Positions 1 through 7,595 of a stretch of DNA of 64,000 bases are shown here, one piece after another. The stretch is from positions 1,116,001-1,180,000 of the forward strand of contig NZ_CP070368.1 of assembly GCF_016919705.1 (NCBI RefSeq), written 5' to 3'. The translations under genes were made by a program, and so were the position numbers. This DNA is from Paracoccus methylovorus (GTDB lineage: Bacteria > Pseudomonadota > Alphaproteobacteria > Rhodobacterales > Rhodobacteraceae). The number at the start of each line of letters is the position of its first letter. Position 1 is the stretch's first letter. Under the pieces are notes generated by a model. That model saw only the letters and a program-made list of their open reading frames with translations. It searched no databases and had not been told where the DNA came from.

Positions 1-461
1 AACGCACGCCGGTTGTGCCCGTGGTCGAGGACATCCTGTTGGTGCTTGGCGGTCCGATCCGCGATTCGGGCCTGCAGGTCGATATCCGGGCGGACAGCGA
101 TACCGCCTTTGCCGGCGAGCGGCAGGACCTTGAAGAAATGATCGGAAATCTGCTGGAAAATGCGGTGAAATGGACCTCGACTCGTGTCCGGATCACCGCC
201 TTGCGCGAAGCCGACCAACTGCGCATCATGATCGAGGACGACGGCCCCGGCATGCCGGACGAAGATCACGCGCTTGCCCTGACGCGCGGTGCGCGGCTTG
301 ATGAGACGGGTCCCCCGGGCACCGGACTTGGCCTTGCCATCGTCGCCGATCTTGCCGCGCTGCATGGCGGAGAACTGACGCTGGAAAGCTCGGATTTGGG
401 CGGGCTCAAGGCCGGTCTTCGTCTGCCTGCCGTGGTCCGGATCACCGCGCCGCGGGGCTAA
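1..461 (+). CDS. Sensor histidine kinase, C-terminal part
   Basis: The reading frame is already open at the window edge, so only the C-terminal ATPase part of a two-component sensor kinase is present. The HATPase_c motifs appear in order: an N box (NLLENAVKW), a G1 box (DDGPGMP) and a G2 box (GTGLGLAIV), followed by a normal C-terminus. This domain binds ATP and phosphorylates the histidine of the dimerisation domain, which lies outside the window. The spacing and the NLLENAVKW box resemble the PhoQ/EnvZ class. The signal sensed and the partner regulator cannot be seen. The tRNA-Ser follows 46 bases downstream. Confidence 0.9.
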   Translation, partial: RTPVVPVVEDILLVLGGPIRDSGLQVDIRADSDTAFAGERQDLEEMIGNLLENAVKWTSTRVRITALREADQLRIMIEDDGPGMPDEDHALALTRGARLDETGPPGTGLGLAIVADLAALHGGELTLESSDLGGLKAGLRLPAVVRITAPRG

Positions 462-507
462 ATTCCTCTTGCCTAGCGCCCGATGCCGGCCTATCCCCTG
501 CGGGCTT

Positions 508-597
508 GGAAGCGTGGCCGAGTGGTTTAAGGCTCTGGTCTTGAAAACCAGCGTGGGGGAGACTCCACCGTGGGTTCGAATCCCACCGCTTCCGCCA
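508..597 (+). tRNA. tRNA-Ser (anticodon UGA)
   Basis: A full class II tRNA can be folded. The acceptor stem GGAAGCG pairs with CGCTTCC, followed by discriminator G and an encoded CCA. The anticodon stem CTGGT/ACCAG carries the loop CTTGAAA, giving anticodon TGA. A long variable arm typical of serine tRNA follows, then the T loop GGTTCGAATCC. Phage and IS debris begins immediately downstream, which fits the 3' end having served as an integration site, although no second copy of the 3' end is seen in this window. Confidence 0.97.
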
Positions 598-694
598 GCT
601 ATCATTTTTTTATCAATAAAATCAGTAACTTAGAAGTCGATCGGTGGATTGCTTATCATCCCGCCTATCCAACCAGATTCAATGCGTCCCGATA

Positions 695-785
695 CGCCCG
701 GCTACAGAATCATTGACACCATTGCAGGAACAAAATAGGAACAAATAGCGCCCGGCTCTCCCCTCCATCCCTCTGTAGCCGGGCG
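695..785. repeat. 14-bp perfect inverted repeat, 63-bp spacer
   Basis: The arm CGCCCGGCTACAGA (695-708) is exactly complemented by TCTGTAGCCGGGCG (772-785). The spacer is AT-rich and contains two AGGAACAAA copies about 10 bases apart. No gene is seen between the tRNA and position 813. The repeat may be a relic of a mobile element end, a phage regulatory site or a terminator-like hairpin; its role is unknown. Confidence 0.6.
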
Positions 786-995
786 CGTTCCCCCGAACAG
801 ATCACGGCAAACATGGTCAGGCGCAGCACCCCCCAGCACAAGATAGATGACCCGGCGTTCCCGGTACGAATCTTCCTGCTTGTTCCACCGTACGGGTACG
901 GCACAATGCTGGATGATGTGCACAGATGGCTAGACGAACAGCTTGGCCGGGATAACTATGCCATCCACAGCGGCGGGACGCTATCAAGCTGCCTA

Positions 996-1846
996 GGGCG
1001 TGTTGACAAAAGGGATTCACCGGGCGCGGTGATCGTGATTCAAGCTGGTATCTGCAATGGAGACCAGCGTGGCACGAAACCTGATGTCGAACGACGAGTG
1101 GGCGTTCTTTGAACGCTTCATCCTGGCTGTCCGTTCTCCGAACGGCCGCAAGCCCACGAACCATCGGCTTGTTCTGGATGGGATTTTCTGGATCGCCCGA
1201 ACGGGGTCGCCCTGGCGCGACCTGCCGGAAGAGTTCGGCAAATGGTCGTCTGTCTATCGGCAGTTCCGGCGCTGGACGTTGGCGGGGCTGTGGGAACAGA
1301 TCCTGGAGGCGCTGAACGAGAGCCGGATCGTGCCGGATGCGCTGCAGATGATCGACAGCACCGTGGTTCGCGCTCATCATCAGGCAGCGGGCGCAAAAGG
1401 GGGACTCCGCGCCAAGGTTTCGGCCGCTCGCGAGGTGGCTTCACGACCAAGATCCATCTGCGGGTCAATGCGGCAGGCCTGCCCATGAGAACCGAGATCA
1501 CGGCCGGGCAGACATCGGACTACCTCGGCTTCGATCTGGTCATGGCTGACAACCTGCCCGAGCCAAGCGTTCTGCTCGCAGACCGCGGCTACGACTCCGA
1601 CAACATCCGCAAGACCATGGAGGTGCGCGACGTGGTGCCGGTCATCCCCATGCGCAAAACCCGGAAGCTACGGGTCGCCGTTGACCGCAGGCTCTACCGC
1701 CTGCGCAATCTCGTTGAGCGGTGCTTCAACAAGCTCAAGAATGCCCGTCGCGTCGCCACCCGCTACGACAAGACCGCCGAAAGCTTCCTGGGCTTCATCG
1801 ACATCACGTCGATCCGCCTCTGGCTCCGCCATTTGTCAACATGACC
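996..1846 (+). mobile_element. IS5-family (IS427 group) insertion sequence, complete
   Basis: The element is 851 bp with imperfect 15-bp terminal inverted repeats (GGGCGTGTTGACAAA and GGTCATGTTGACAAA). It is flanked by a TA duplication (994-995 and 1847-1848) within a CTAG context on both sides, the target preferred by IS427-group elements. Length, ends and the two-frame transposase agree with that group. It splits a small reading frame (see the entry at 813). Confidence 0.92.
1057..1844 (+). CDS. IS5-family transposase, orfA/orfB joined by -1 frameshift
   Basis: The transposase is encoded in two overlapping frames. orfA (from 1057, or a GTG at 1069) carries the N-terminal domain with WRDLPEEFGKW and the first catalytic aspartate in MIDSTVVRAH. 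orfB continues one frame back after the slippery run AAAAGGGGG (1395-1403) and carries GGFTTKIHL, LADRGYDSD with the second aspartate, and the Y-(2)-R-(3)-E signature in RLRNLVERCFNKLK. It ends at the TGA at 1842-1844, almost inside the right inverted repeat. All DDE residues are present, so the element could still be active if frameshifting works. Confidence 0.9.
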
Positions 1847-1993
1847 TAGATTCAATGGCTGTTTATTTCCGGCACCCTCGGCACGGCGCGGCGTTTCTCG
1901 ACGCCTTTCCAAAGTTGGAACTTGCTGACGGCACCGCGCAGCCCGGTTACTCGTCGCCGGGCTTGCCGTTCGGAAGGGGCTGAATGCGCCGGA

Positions 1994-2245
1994 TCAACCC
2001 GCCAGCCGTTCGGGTTCCTCGGCCTCAATCTGGTCCAAGACGTGTTGGCGAACAGCGCGCCAGTCGATTCCGACGATAGAACAAACCGTCTGCATGTCCC
2101 TGTCAGCGCCACGAAACCACGCCCGCGCCGTCTTTCGGATCATGCCGTCACGATCCGAACCGGGCGGAATCCAGCAGTCACGATAGGCTTGCAGTAACAC
2201 CGCCGCCCATAGGTCACGGCACCCATAATTATCGGCTTCAACCAT
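1994..2245 (-). CDS. Hypothetical phage-associated protein
   Basis: This is an 83-residue hydrophilic protein from the ATG at 2245 (MVEADNYGCRDLW...), rich in charged residues and tryptophan, without membrane segments. The frame extends further upstream, but those residues look non-coding. It lies just downstream of a tape-measure remnant on the same strand, so it is probably a phage tail-region gene. I do not recognise the family. The ribosome binding site is weak, and the gene may be a relic. Confidence 0.5.
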   Translation of the reverse strand: MVEADNYGCRDLWAAVLLQAYRDCWIPPGSDRDGMIRKTARAWFRGADRDMQTVCSIVGIDWRAVRQHVLDQIEAEEPERLAG

Positions 2246-2303
2246 GAATTTAACCAATTTCTTAAATGAACCGCCCCGCCCGGTTACAGGCGGGGCGTGG
2301 GGT

Positions 2304-2722
2304 TTACCGGGCGTGGGGGTCGCGGTTGATTTCGGCAACACGCGCGGGCAGTTGGTCATTCATCTGGTCAATGGCTTGCGTCGTGACCTGAACAGCCATG
2401 TCCTTCGCCTCGGCACGAACCACAGGGCGGAACATATCACCTTCCTCGGCATAGACGGTTAGCGCCACTTCCACCTTGCCACCATCAGCCGAACCGCTGC
2501 GGCTAGCACGTTCGCCGTACATTTGGACGCCCAAGGAACCGTCAGGGCCGCGTTTCAACGGCATGACCGCCTCGGGACCAGCTTCGCCCATGACGCCCAA
2601 GCCAAAGCCGCCACCGTCCGCAAACTTGAAGGGCGTAGGGCTGTTCACGATGCTATTGGTAAACGCTGCACCCTTGGCGAACGGTTGAACGCCAGCCATC
2701 CCGACAACGCCACCGTTGGCTA
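2304..2722 (-). pseudogene. Phage tail tape-measure protein, C-terminal remnant
   Basis: The reading frame runs from the IS boundary at 2722 to a stop at 2304. It shows the glycine/alanine-rich tape-measure end: LANGGVVG, FAKGAAF, then FADGGGFGLGVMGEAGPEAV and MPLKRG, which is the hallmark tail of lambda/lactococcal-type tape-measure proteins. The bulk of the gene, which sets phage tail length, is missing. The IS at 2723-3575 cuts it, and the DNA on the far side of that IS is IS66, not tape-measure sequence, so a deletion accompanied or followed the insertion. Confidence 0.85.
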
Positions 2723-3575
2723 GGGTCAGGACCCATTGATTTCAGCCGCGCGGCATGATTCAGGCTCCGCAAGGAGACTGGATCATGAGCAACCTTTTCT
2801 GGCTGACGGATGCGCAGATGGCCCGCCTTCAGCCGTTTTTCCCGAAGAGCCACGGCAAGCCGCGCGTCGATGACCGGCGTGTTCTCAGCGGCATTATCTT
2901 CATCAATCGCAATGGCTTGCGGTGGTGCGATGCGCCCAAGGAGTATGGTCCACCGAAGACCCTCTATAATCGTTGGAAGCGCTGGGGCGAGAAAGGCGTC
3001 TTCGCCCGGATGATGGAAGGCCTGGCCTCCGAGGCGGCCGTTCCGAAGACGGTGATGATAGACGCGACCTATCTGAAGGCGCATCGCACGGCCTCCAGCC
3101 TGCGGGCGAAAAAAGGGGGCCCGGCGACCAGAGGGGCCGCCTGATCGGCCGCACCAAAGGCGGCATGAACACCAAACTGCACGCCGTCACCGACGCTGAT
3201 GGGCGGCCGATCCGGTTCTTCATGACTGCAGGTCAGGTGAGCGACTACAGCGGTGCTGCGGCCCTGTTGGGCAGCTTGCCGGCGGCAGAATGGCTGCTGG
3301 GCGACCGTGGCTATGATGCCGATTGGTTCAGAGATGCGTTGAAAGACAAGGGGATTAAGCCCTGCATACCGGGACGGAAGTCCCGTGGAAAACCCGTCAA
3401 GTATGACAAGCGCCGCTACAAACGCCGCAACCGGATCGAGATCATGTTCGGGCGGCTGAAGGACTGGCGACGGGTCGCAACCCGTTACGACAGATGCCCG
3501 AAGGTCTTCCTCTCAGCCATCGCCCTCGCCGCAACCGTCATGTTCTGGCTATGAATCGAGAACGAGTCCTGACCC
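2723..3575 (+). mobile_element. IS1248-like IS5-family (IS427 group) insertion sequence, complete
   Basis: The element is 853 bp, with ends GGGTCAGGAC at both termini (the right one as reverse complement). It is flanked by TA (2721-2722 and 3576-3577) in a CTAG context on both sides. The transposase resembles IS1248 of Paracoccus denitrificans in what I remember of that family. The left flank is a phage tape-measure gene and the right flank an IS66 end, so the two flanks were not originally contiguous, or were already joined before insertion. Confidence 0.9.
2785..3554 (+). CDS. IS1248-like transposase, orfA/orfB joined by -1 frameshift
   Basis: Translation starts at the ATG at 2785 behind AAGGAG. 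orfA contains the N-terminal DUF4096-like domain (LTDAQMARLQPFFP, WCDAPKEYGPPKTLYNRW) and the first aspartate in MIDATYLKAH. A run of six A and five G (3109-3119) precedes the switch to the -1 frame. orfB then carries GRTKGGMNTKLHAV, LLGDRGYDADWF with the second aspartate, and the glutamate in RRNRIEIMFGRLKDW. All catalytic residues are intact. Its homopolymer run is longer than in the element at 996, which favours efficient frameshifting. Confidence 0.92.
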
Positions 3576-3911
3576 TAGGCGAGGCGCTGGCCTATATCGC
3601 CAAATACCGCGACGGTCTCGGCCGCTTCTTGGCCGATGGCCGCGTCGAACTCGATAGCAACACCGTCGAGCGCACGATCCGCCCCATCGCGCTCAATCGC
3701 AAGAACGCCCTCTTCGCTGGCCACGACGCCGGAGCTGAAAGCTGGGCCGTCATCGCCTCGCTCATCGAGACCTGCAAAATGAACGGCGTCGATCCCCACG
3801 CTTGGCTGACAACCGCGCTCACTGCCATCGTCAAAGGTCACAAACAGAGCAACATCCAAGATCTGCTCCCGTGGAACTACGCCGCCACCCTGTGATCGGA
3901 ACACCGCTTAC
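3576..3911 (+). pseudogene. IS66-family transposase TnpC, C-terminal remnant with right IS end
   Basis: The frame from the IS boundary to the TGA at 3893-3895 encodes the last about 106 residues of IS66 TnpC: LGEALAYIAKYRDGL, GRVELDSNTVERTIRPIAL, NRKNALFAGHDAGAESWAV and the typical end LLPWNY. The sequence after the stop ends in CGCTTAC (3905-3911), which matches the terminal repeat expected for IS66 (GTAAGCG inverted). The rest of the element, including tnpA/tnpB, is absent here. It was inserted into an IS3-type fragment that starts at 3912. Confidence 0.88.
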
Positions 3912-3985
3912 GGGCTTCCTCTATCTGGTCGCCGTCATGGACTGGTTCACCCGCAAGGTTCTGGCCTGGCGCTCGAGCGCGGCCG
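3912..3985 (+). pseudogene. IS3-family transposase (orfB) scrap
   Basis: Just after the IS66 end the frame reads GFLYLVAVMDWFTRKVLAWR, the first-aspartate segment of an IS3-group integrase core. Similarity stops after about 23 residues. The following SSAAVIVDLMAIGRW and stop at 4020 may be the C-terminus of a different, phage-type gene. Only a nonfunctional scrap remains. Confidence 0.75.
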
Positions 3986-4030
3986 TAATTGTCGACCTGA
4001 TGGCTATCGGCCGCTGGTAGTGAGGTATCA

Positions 4031-4250
4031 AATGATAATCACCCTATCCCCGCAACTGAGAGCCGCCCCATCGTAGTGTCAGTGACCGGCGATGTGATCG
4101 AGATCGGCGGCACCGCCTACTACTTCGGCCCGTTGCCAGAGGGCGCAGTCCTGCCGCATGAGGCAGTGGACTGCCCTTGGCTGGCGTCAGGCGTGACCCA
4201 GGCCGAGCAGATATGCCTGACGCTGATCCCGCCGCACCCCCATCAAGAAA
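4031..4250 (+). pseudogene. Phage-type hypothetical protein, frameshifted and truncated
   Basis: An ATG at 4031 opens MIITLSPQLRAAPS and meets a stop at once. A second frame resumes with VTGDVIEIGGTAYYFGPLPE, GAVLPHEAVDCPWLASG and CLTLIPPHPHQ before running into AT-rich, unrelated sequence. Together they resemble the start of a short tail-region protein common in prophages of Rhodobacteraceae (from memory). It is broken by a small indel near 4073 and cut at about 4250, where the AT-rich flagellar fragment begins. Confidence 0.6.
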
Positions 4251-4277
4251 TGGAGACGAGACAACGCATACAAAGAT

Positions 4278-5072
4278 TTACCTGTGCCACGAGCTCAACA
4301 ATGTTAACGCATTGGCATATCGAGATCCGATAGAAGATACGCGAATTTGGTCGCGCAAAAGGAACATTCTAAGAATAGAATCCAAATTACCCTGCACTTT
4401 AAACTGACTCACACTATCATCACCAAGGAACCTTCCAGTTCTATCCTTCAATTCAAAAAGCTGTCGATCTATGGGAAGCGATGCAAATCTGTCCCCAAGC
4501 CCAAAAGCCACCTCAAATATCCGTCGCAAAGGCTTGGAAGCGAGTATCTGGTACCACTTCGCATTCTCACTTAAATCGGACTCCGAAACATCCTTAAGCT
4601 CTCGTTGTGCATTTAACGCCAACTCAATTTCAGAATATCTTTCCCCAATATTCTTCTCGAATGATCTGGTTTCGTATTTCTCGATAATTTCAGAAATATT
4701 CAGCGCCTCCCGCGACCTTTCACCTGAAGCATTCAACAACATGGCTTGATTCATTCTTAGATAGCGCTTATCCGTCAATCTATTTACCAAGCTTGCCTTA
4801 TCGTCCGGGTCAGACTCTAAAATCTTCCTTATAAAGAATTTATTATTTGCATCAGAATCCAAGCCAAACGCGCGCAAAGTAACCGTCAATAACCTATGAT
4901 CACCAACGAGCTGCTCTGCCGTTTTCACACCAGGCATCTTGTACGAAAAATAGTCCTTCGATGATTTTATCTCCAAACCCTGTAGAAATACGTCCCGCTG
5001 CCTCGGCATAGTACGTTCGAGAATTTTCCAACCTGTATAACCACCGAACCCAACTTGAACATTGTAGCTCAT
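4278..5072 (-). CDS. DUF1217 family flagellar-associated protein
   Basis: The 264-residue protein begins MSYNVQVGFGGYTGWKILER and has a mostly helical, charged sequence with FLQGLEIKSSKDYF, LLTVTLRAFGLD and KFFIRKILESDP, the pattern of DUF1217 proteins. These are encoded in alphaproteobacterial flagellar loci, and their exact role in assembly is unknown. Its ATG overlaps the flbT stop (ATGA), so it is translationally coupled as the last gene of flagellin-flaF-flbT-DUF1217. Length fits the family, so it seems whole, although it ends right at the junction with phage debris. Codon use is AT-rich, unlike most of the window. Confidence 0.8.
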   Translation of the reverse strand: MSYNVQVGFGGYTGWKILERTMPRQRDVFLQGLEIKSSKDYFSYKMPGVKTAEQLVGDHRLLTVTLRAFGLDSDANNKFFIRKILESDPDDKASLVNRLTDKRYLRMNQAMLLNASGERSREALNISEIIEKYETRSFEKNIGERYSEIELALNAQRELKDVSESDLSENAKWYQILASKPLRRIFEVAFGLGDRFASLPIDRQLFELKDRTGRFLGDDSVSQFKVQGNLDSILRMFLLRDQIRVSSIGSRYANALTLLSSWHR

Positions 5073-5475
5073 ACATCACCTATAGTTGCTAATTTAACCT
5101 CTCTTGGAAGAAGTGTCTTGAGCTTTATAAATGCCTTATAATAATAATCTCTAATTACCGCGGCATATGCTTGGGCAAGAATATCTTGACTATCGATATC
5201 ACAAAAAACCTGAGATAGTTGTTCAGTACCTATAAGGGCCTGCCGACTGCCCTCATCGTCGTCAGCATCCCCAGTAATCAGCGCTGACAGATATAGCAGA
5301 TTCGCAAAACTGGCGAGTTAATATCGGCGAGGTGAATAGCATCCCTCAACCGAAGGATGCGGGTATTTGGTGTAAGAATGGCTATTTTTGATCGCTCATC
5401 CCCATTTTCTAAAATGGAGTCATTGATTAACACCCGTTCTTTGGGAGCAAGCTTAAGCAGAAGTCCCGCCATCAA
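5069..5475 (-). pseudogene. flbT: Flagellin translational regulator FlbT, frameshifted
   Basis: FlbT binds flagellin mRNA and represses or times its translation in alphaproteobacteria. The N-terminal part (MMAGLLLKLAPKERVLINDS, RILRLRDAIHLADIN, LRICYICQ) is clearly FlbT but stops at 5278. The rest of the protein (LITGDADDDEG, RQALIGTEQLSQVF, YAAVIRDYYYKAF, LKTLLPREV) follows in another frame up to a TGA at 5071-5069. One missing or two extra bases near 5278-5287 would repair it. The start overlaps the flaF stop (ATGA), and the end overlaps the next gene start. It is either a real null mutation or a sequencing error. Confidence 0.85.
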
Positions 5476-5837
5476 CCCATATCCCCACGCAAGCCCTTCA
5501 TAATACTAATATTAATTTCCACAAGCGGATCAGCAGAAACCTTATCGGACAAAATTTTTCGCCCAAGCTTGAGCGAAAAAAATGCTAACGACAATAGACC
5601 TGCCTTTACATCCGCAGGCAGGTTATTTTCTGAGTGAGTAAGATCCGTGATGATGATTGTCCAAAGCTGACTGTTTGCATTCACAGCCTCAATCATAGCA
5701 AATCGACCCGAATCCCCAATCGCAGCTGTCAATTCTTTAGTTATTTTTGAGAATACAAAATATTCGTTGTCCCGGGAAGTTCTAATATACTGCGATCCGT
5801 ATCCACTGATAGTTTCTTTAGTAGATGCAAGTTTCAC
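5472..5837 (-). CDS. flaF: Flagellar biosynthesis regulator FlaF
   Basis: The 121-residue protein has the length and helical pattern of FlaF, including an N-terminal region ending GYGSQYIRTSRDNEYFVF, then LTAAIGDSGRFAMIEAVNAN, LWTIIITDLTHSENNLP and LKAGLLSLAFFSL-like segments. FlaF acts with FlbT to control flagellin synthesis and secretion. It sits directly downstream of a flagellin gene and overlaps flbT by four bases (ATGA). An attenuator-like hairpin separates it from the flagellin gene. Confidence 0.88.
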   Translation of the reverse strand: MKLASTKETISGYGSQYIRTSRDNEYFVFSKITKELTAAIGDSGRFAMIEAVNANSQLWTIIITDLTHSENNLPADVKAGLLSLAFFSLKLGRKILSDKVSADPLVEINISIMKGLRGDMG

Positions 5838-5870
5838 GGCAAAGGACCTATTCTAGACCTTATGCAAGAT

Positions 5871-5896
5871 AAGGGCGCCCATTATAGGGCGCCCTT
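5871..5896 (-). terminator. Hairpin after flagellin gene
   Basis: A perfect 10-bp stem (AAGGGCGCCC/GGGCGCCCTT) with a 6-base loop lies between the flagellin stop and flaF. The T-run after it on the minus strand is poor, so it probably attenuates rather than fully stops transcription. It would give more flagellin mRNA than flaF-flbT mRNA. Confidence 0.7.
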
Positions 5897-5902
5897 CCTT
5901 CG

Positions 5903-6745
5903 TTAGCGGAATAGCGCCAAGATTGTCTGCGGAGCCTGGTTGGCAATCGACAATGCCTGTACGCCCAGCTGCTGTTGTGTCTGCAGCGCCTGCAGACGAG
6001 CCGAAGCTTCTTCCATATCAGCATCTACAAGCGCGCCCACCCCTACCATCAGTGAGTCAGCCAATTTGGACACAAAGTTCGACTGATCGTTGATCCGCTT
6101 TGCCGCCGTACCAAGCGCAGTCCCGCCCTTCGTGGCAACGTCGATCAGCGCCTCGATTTCACCGATGGCCGTCAAGGCAGTAGCGCTATCCGTGATAGTC
6201 GTGATCGTGGCGCCCTCAATATCTCCTTCAAAGTCAACAGAGTCTACTGTGATTTTCTGAGCCGTGGTAGCAACAGTTCCCGAGGTCCGGTCCAGAGAAG
6301 CCAATACGGTAAAAGAGGTAGCAGCCCCAATCGGGTTGGTTTTGAGAAGATTCACTCCATTCATCTGAGTTCCAGAAATGATGGAATCAATCTGATTCTT
6401 CAGCTCAGCGATTTGAGCATCAACAATGTCGAAAGGATTTGCATCGCTACCTGCGCTGATAGCGAGATCTTTCATGTCAATGAGAAGTTTTTGAATTTGC
6501 TCAGCACCCGAGCGAGCAGTTGCAACAACAGCTTCCGCAAGATTCAAGTTGCTTTGAAGCGCCTTGAACGCGGACTGATCAGATTCCATGACCTTAGAGA
6601 TAGCCCAGACAGCTGCGTTATCTTGCGCATTTGCAACTTTTTTCCCAGTCGAGATATCATTCTGGGCCTTTGTCAGGTTCGCGTTGATCCCCTTCAGGGT
6701 TTGCAGCGCGACCATCGCACCATTATTAGTCAGAATGCTGGACAT
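5903..6745 (-). CDS. fliC: Flagellin
   Basis: A 280-residue flagellin. The conserved N-terminal D0/D1 helices (SILTNNGAMVALQTLKGIN, ISTGKKVANAQDNAAVWAIS, LKALQSNLNLAEA-like) and the C-terminal helix (ARLQALQTQQQLGVQALSIA, NQAPQTILALFR) frame a short variable centre rich in Thr and Ala (about residues 130-215). The shortness is normal for Rhodobacteraceae flagellins. The start has GGAG seven bases upstream. It heads the flaF-flbT-DUF1217 gene set. Codon use is less AT-rich than the flanking flagellar genes, as expected for a highly expressed gene. Confidence 0.95.
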   Translation of the reverse strand: MSSILTNNGAMVALQTLKGINANLTKAQNDISTGKKVANAQDNAAVWAISKVMESDQSAFKALQSNLNLAEAVVATARSGAEQIQKLLIDMKDLAISAGSDANPFDIVDAQIAELKNQIDSIISGTQMNGVNLLKTNPIGAATSFTVLASLDRTSGTVATTAQKITVDSVDFEGDIEGATITTITDSATALTAIGEIEALIDVATKGGTALGTAAKRINDQSNFVSKLADSLMVGVGALVDADMEEASARLQALQTQQQLGVQALSIANQAPQTILALFR

Positions 6746-6910
6746 TTTTAATCTCCATTATGGGGCAATTTTACCCATTTCAAATATAATCGGCCTTCTG
6801 GCCTGCGGGGCGAACCCGATGACCTTCGTCACGTCATCGGTCTATCCGCCTTTCATGAATAAACCCCTGACAAAGATCCGGAAGCAATCAAAGAGTGTGC
6901 ACAAATTTAT

Positions 6911-7225
6911 TTAAAATCTTTGCTCGTGTTGGCATGAAATGCGGTTGCCGATCTTCCTGCCTTCTCGGTCGTAAGTATCCAGACTACGTGATAAAGTCAT
7001 AATTTCAGTAAGTTGCTGCTGTACAGCCGCGACACCATCGCGGGCGGCGGCGGCGAGAGTCTGAATATCGCGCAGTGCGATCTTGTATTCCTCGAGACAC
7101 TCTTTACTTACCCGCCCTGAAACCAGATGCCTCTCAAACTCTTCAAGTTTTGTTAAAGCCTGCTCCGGCTGAAACATGAGAAGATCATTTCGTGCCTGCT
7201 CAATAAGATGCATGGTCTTGATCAT
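6911..7225 (-). CDS. FlgN-like flagellar protein
   Basis: A 104-residue, almost entirely helical protein (LIEQARNDLLMFQPEQALTK, YKIALRDIQTLAAAARDGV, QLTEIMTLSRSLDTYDREG) with heptad-like spacing. This pattern resembles FlgN-type export chaperones for hook-filament junction proteins, which fits its position next to the FlgJ-like gene. Its ATG overlaps the stop of that gene (ATGA). The assignment rests on pattern and context, not on strong motifs. Confidence 0.55.
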   Translation of the reverse strand: MIKTMHLIEQARNDLLMFQPEQALTKLEEFERHLVSGRVSKECLEEYKIALRDIQTLAAAARDGVAAVQQQLTEIMTLSRSLDTYDREGRKIGNRISCQHEQRF

Positions 7226-7461
7226 CTGGTCATCTCCGTCCGGGTGTGAAGGCGCATGTCAATCCGCTGGGCAATTGCATCTGCATAAAAATCGTTCAAC
7301 ATGCTTGAGAATTGCGATTCGCCAACACCGCCGGAAAACTCTCCGGACGATTCCTGTGGGCCTGCATATTTTAATGCTTCAGCAAGGAATGCCTGCTCAA
7401 GGCCGTTTGCAAGGCGCTGATTCTGCGCGCGCACAATCCTCATCACGCCGGTTACCGCCAT
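7222..7461 (-). CDS. FlgJ-like rod-binding protein
   Basis: The core reads LEQAFLAEALKYAGPQESSG, then FSGGVGESQFSSMLNDFYAD and AIAQRI, the signature of the short rod-binding domain found in FlgJ N-termini. In alphaproteobacteria it often exists alone without the muramidase domain. It caps rod assembly in the periplasm. I chose the ATG at 7461 (79 residues); the frame is open to 7509, so a longer N-terminus is possible. It is divergent from fliK and overlaps the FlgN-like gene. Confidence 0.7.
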   Translation of the reverse strand: MAVTGVMRIVRAQNQRLANGLEQAFLAEALKYAGPQESSGEFSGGVGESQFSSMLNDFYADAIAQRIDMRLHTRTEMTR

Positions 7462-7595
7462 CGTATCCAAATCGATTCTCCATGTTGCAAAATGTTCAGC
7501 AAGACACAAATTTAGATGTGATAGGTAAATATTTGGTAATCTTAATGTGCCAAAGTACAGACGGCTTTGTCAGGATTGAGGGTGCGCGAGTGGAG

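Larger units (their letters stand above)
813..1983 (+). pseudogene. Small phage-type gene interrupted by an IS5-family element
   Basis: The frame open at 813-995 and the frame open at 1849-1983 become one continuous frame of about 105 codons when the IS (996-1846) and one copy of its TA duplication are removed. The join reads ...SSCL|DSMAVYF..., and the restored protein ends GYSSPGLPFGRG. The second half contains the motif FRHPRHGAAFLDAF. The family is not recognised; the setting next to a tape-measure remnant suggests a phage or element gene. The true start could be 813 or the ATG at 906. Both halves are now disconnected, so the gene is inactive. Confidence 0.7.

Noticed and set aside
508..597. 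Search for a second copy of the tRNA-Ser 3' end as an attachment-site pair
   Set aside because: No copy of the T-arm/acceptor sequence was seen elsewhere in the window, so an att pair cannot be claimed.
6751..6850. GCCGATTA upstream of the flagellin gene as a FliA (sigma28) -10
   Set aside because: No TAAA-type -35 at the right distance was found, so it was not listed as a promoter.
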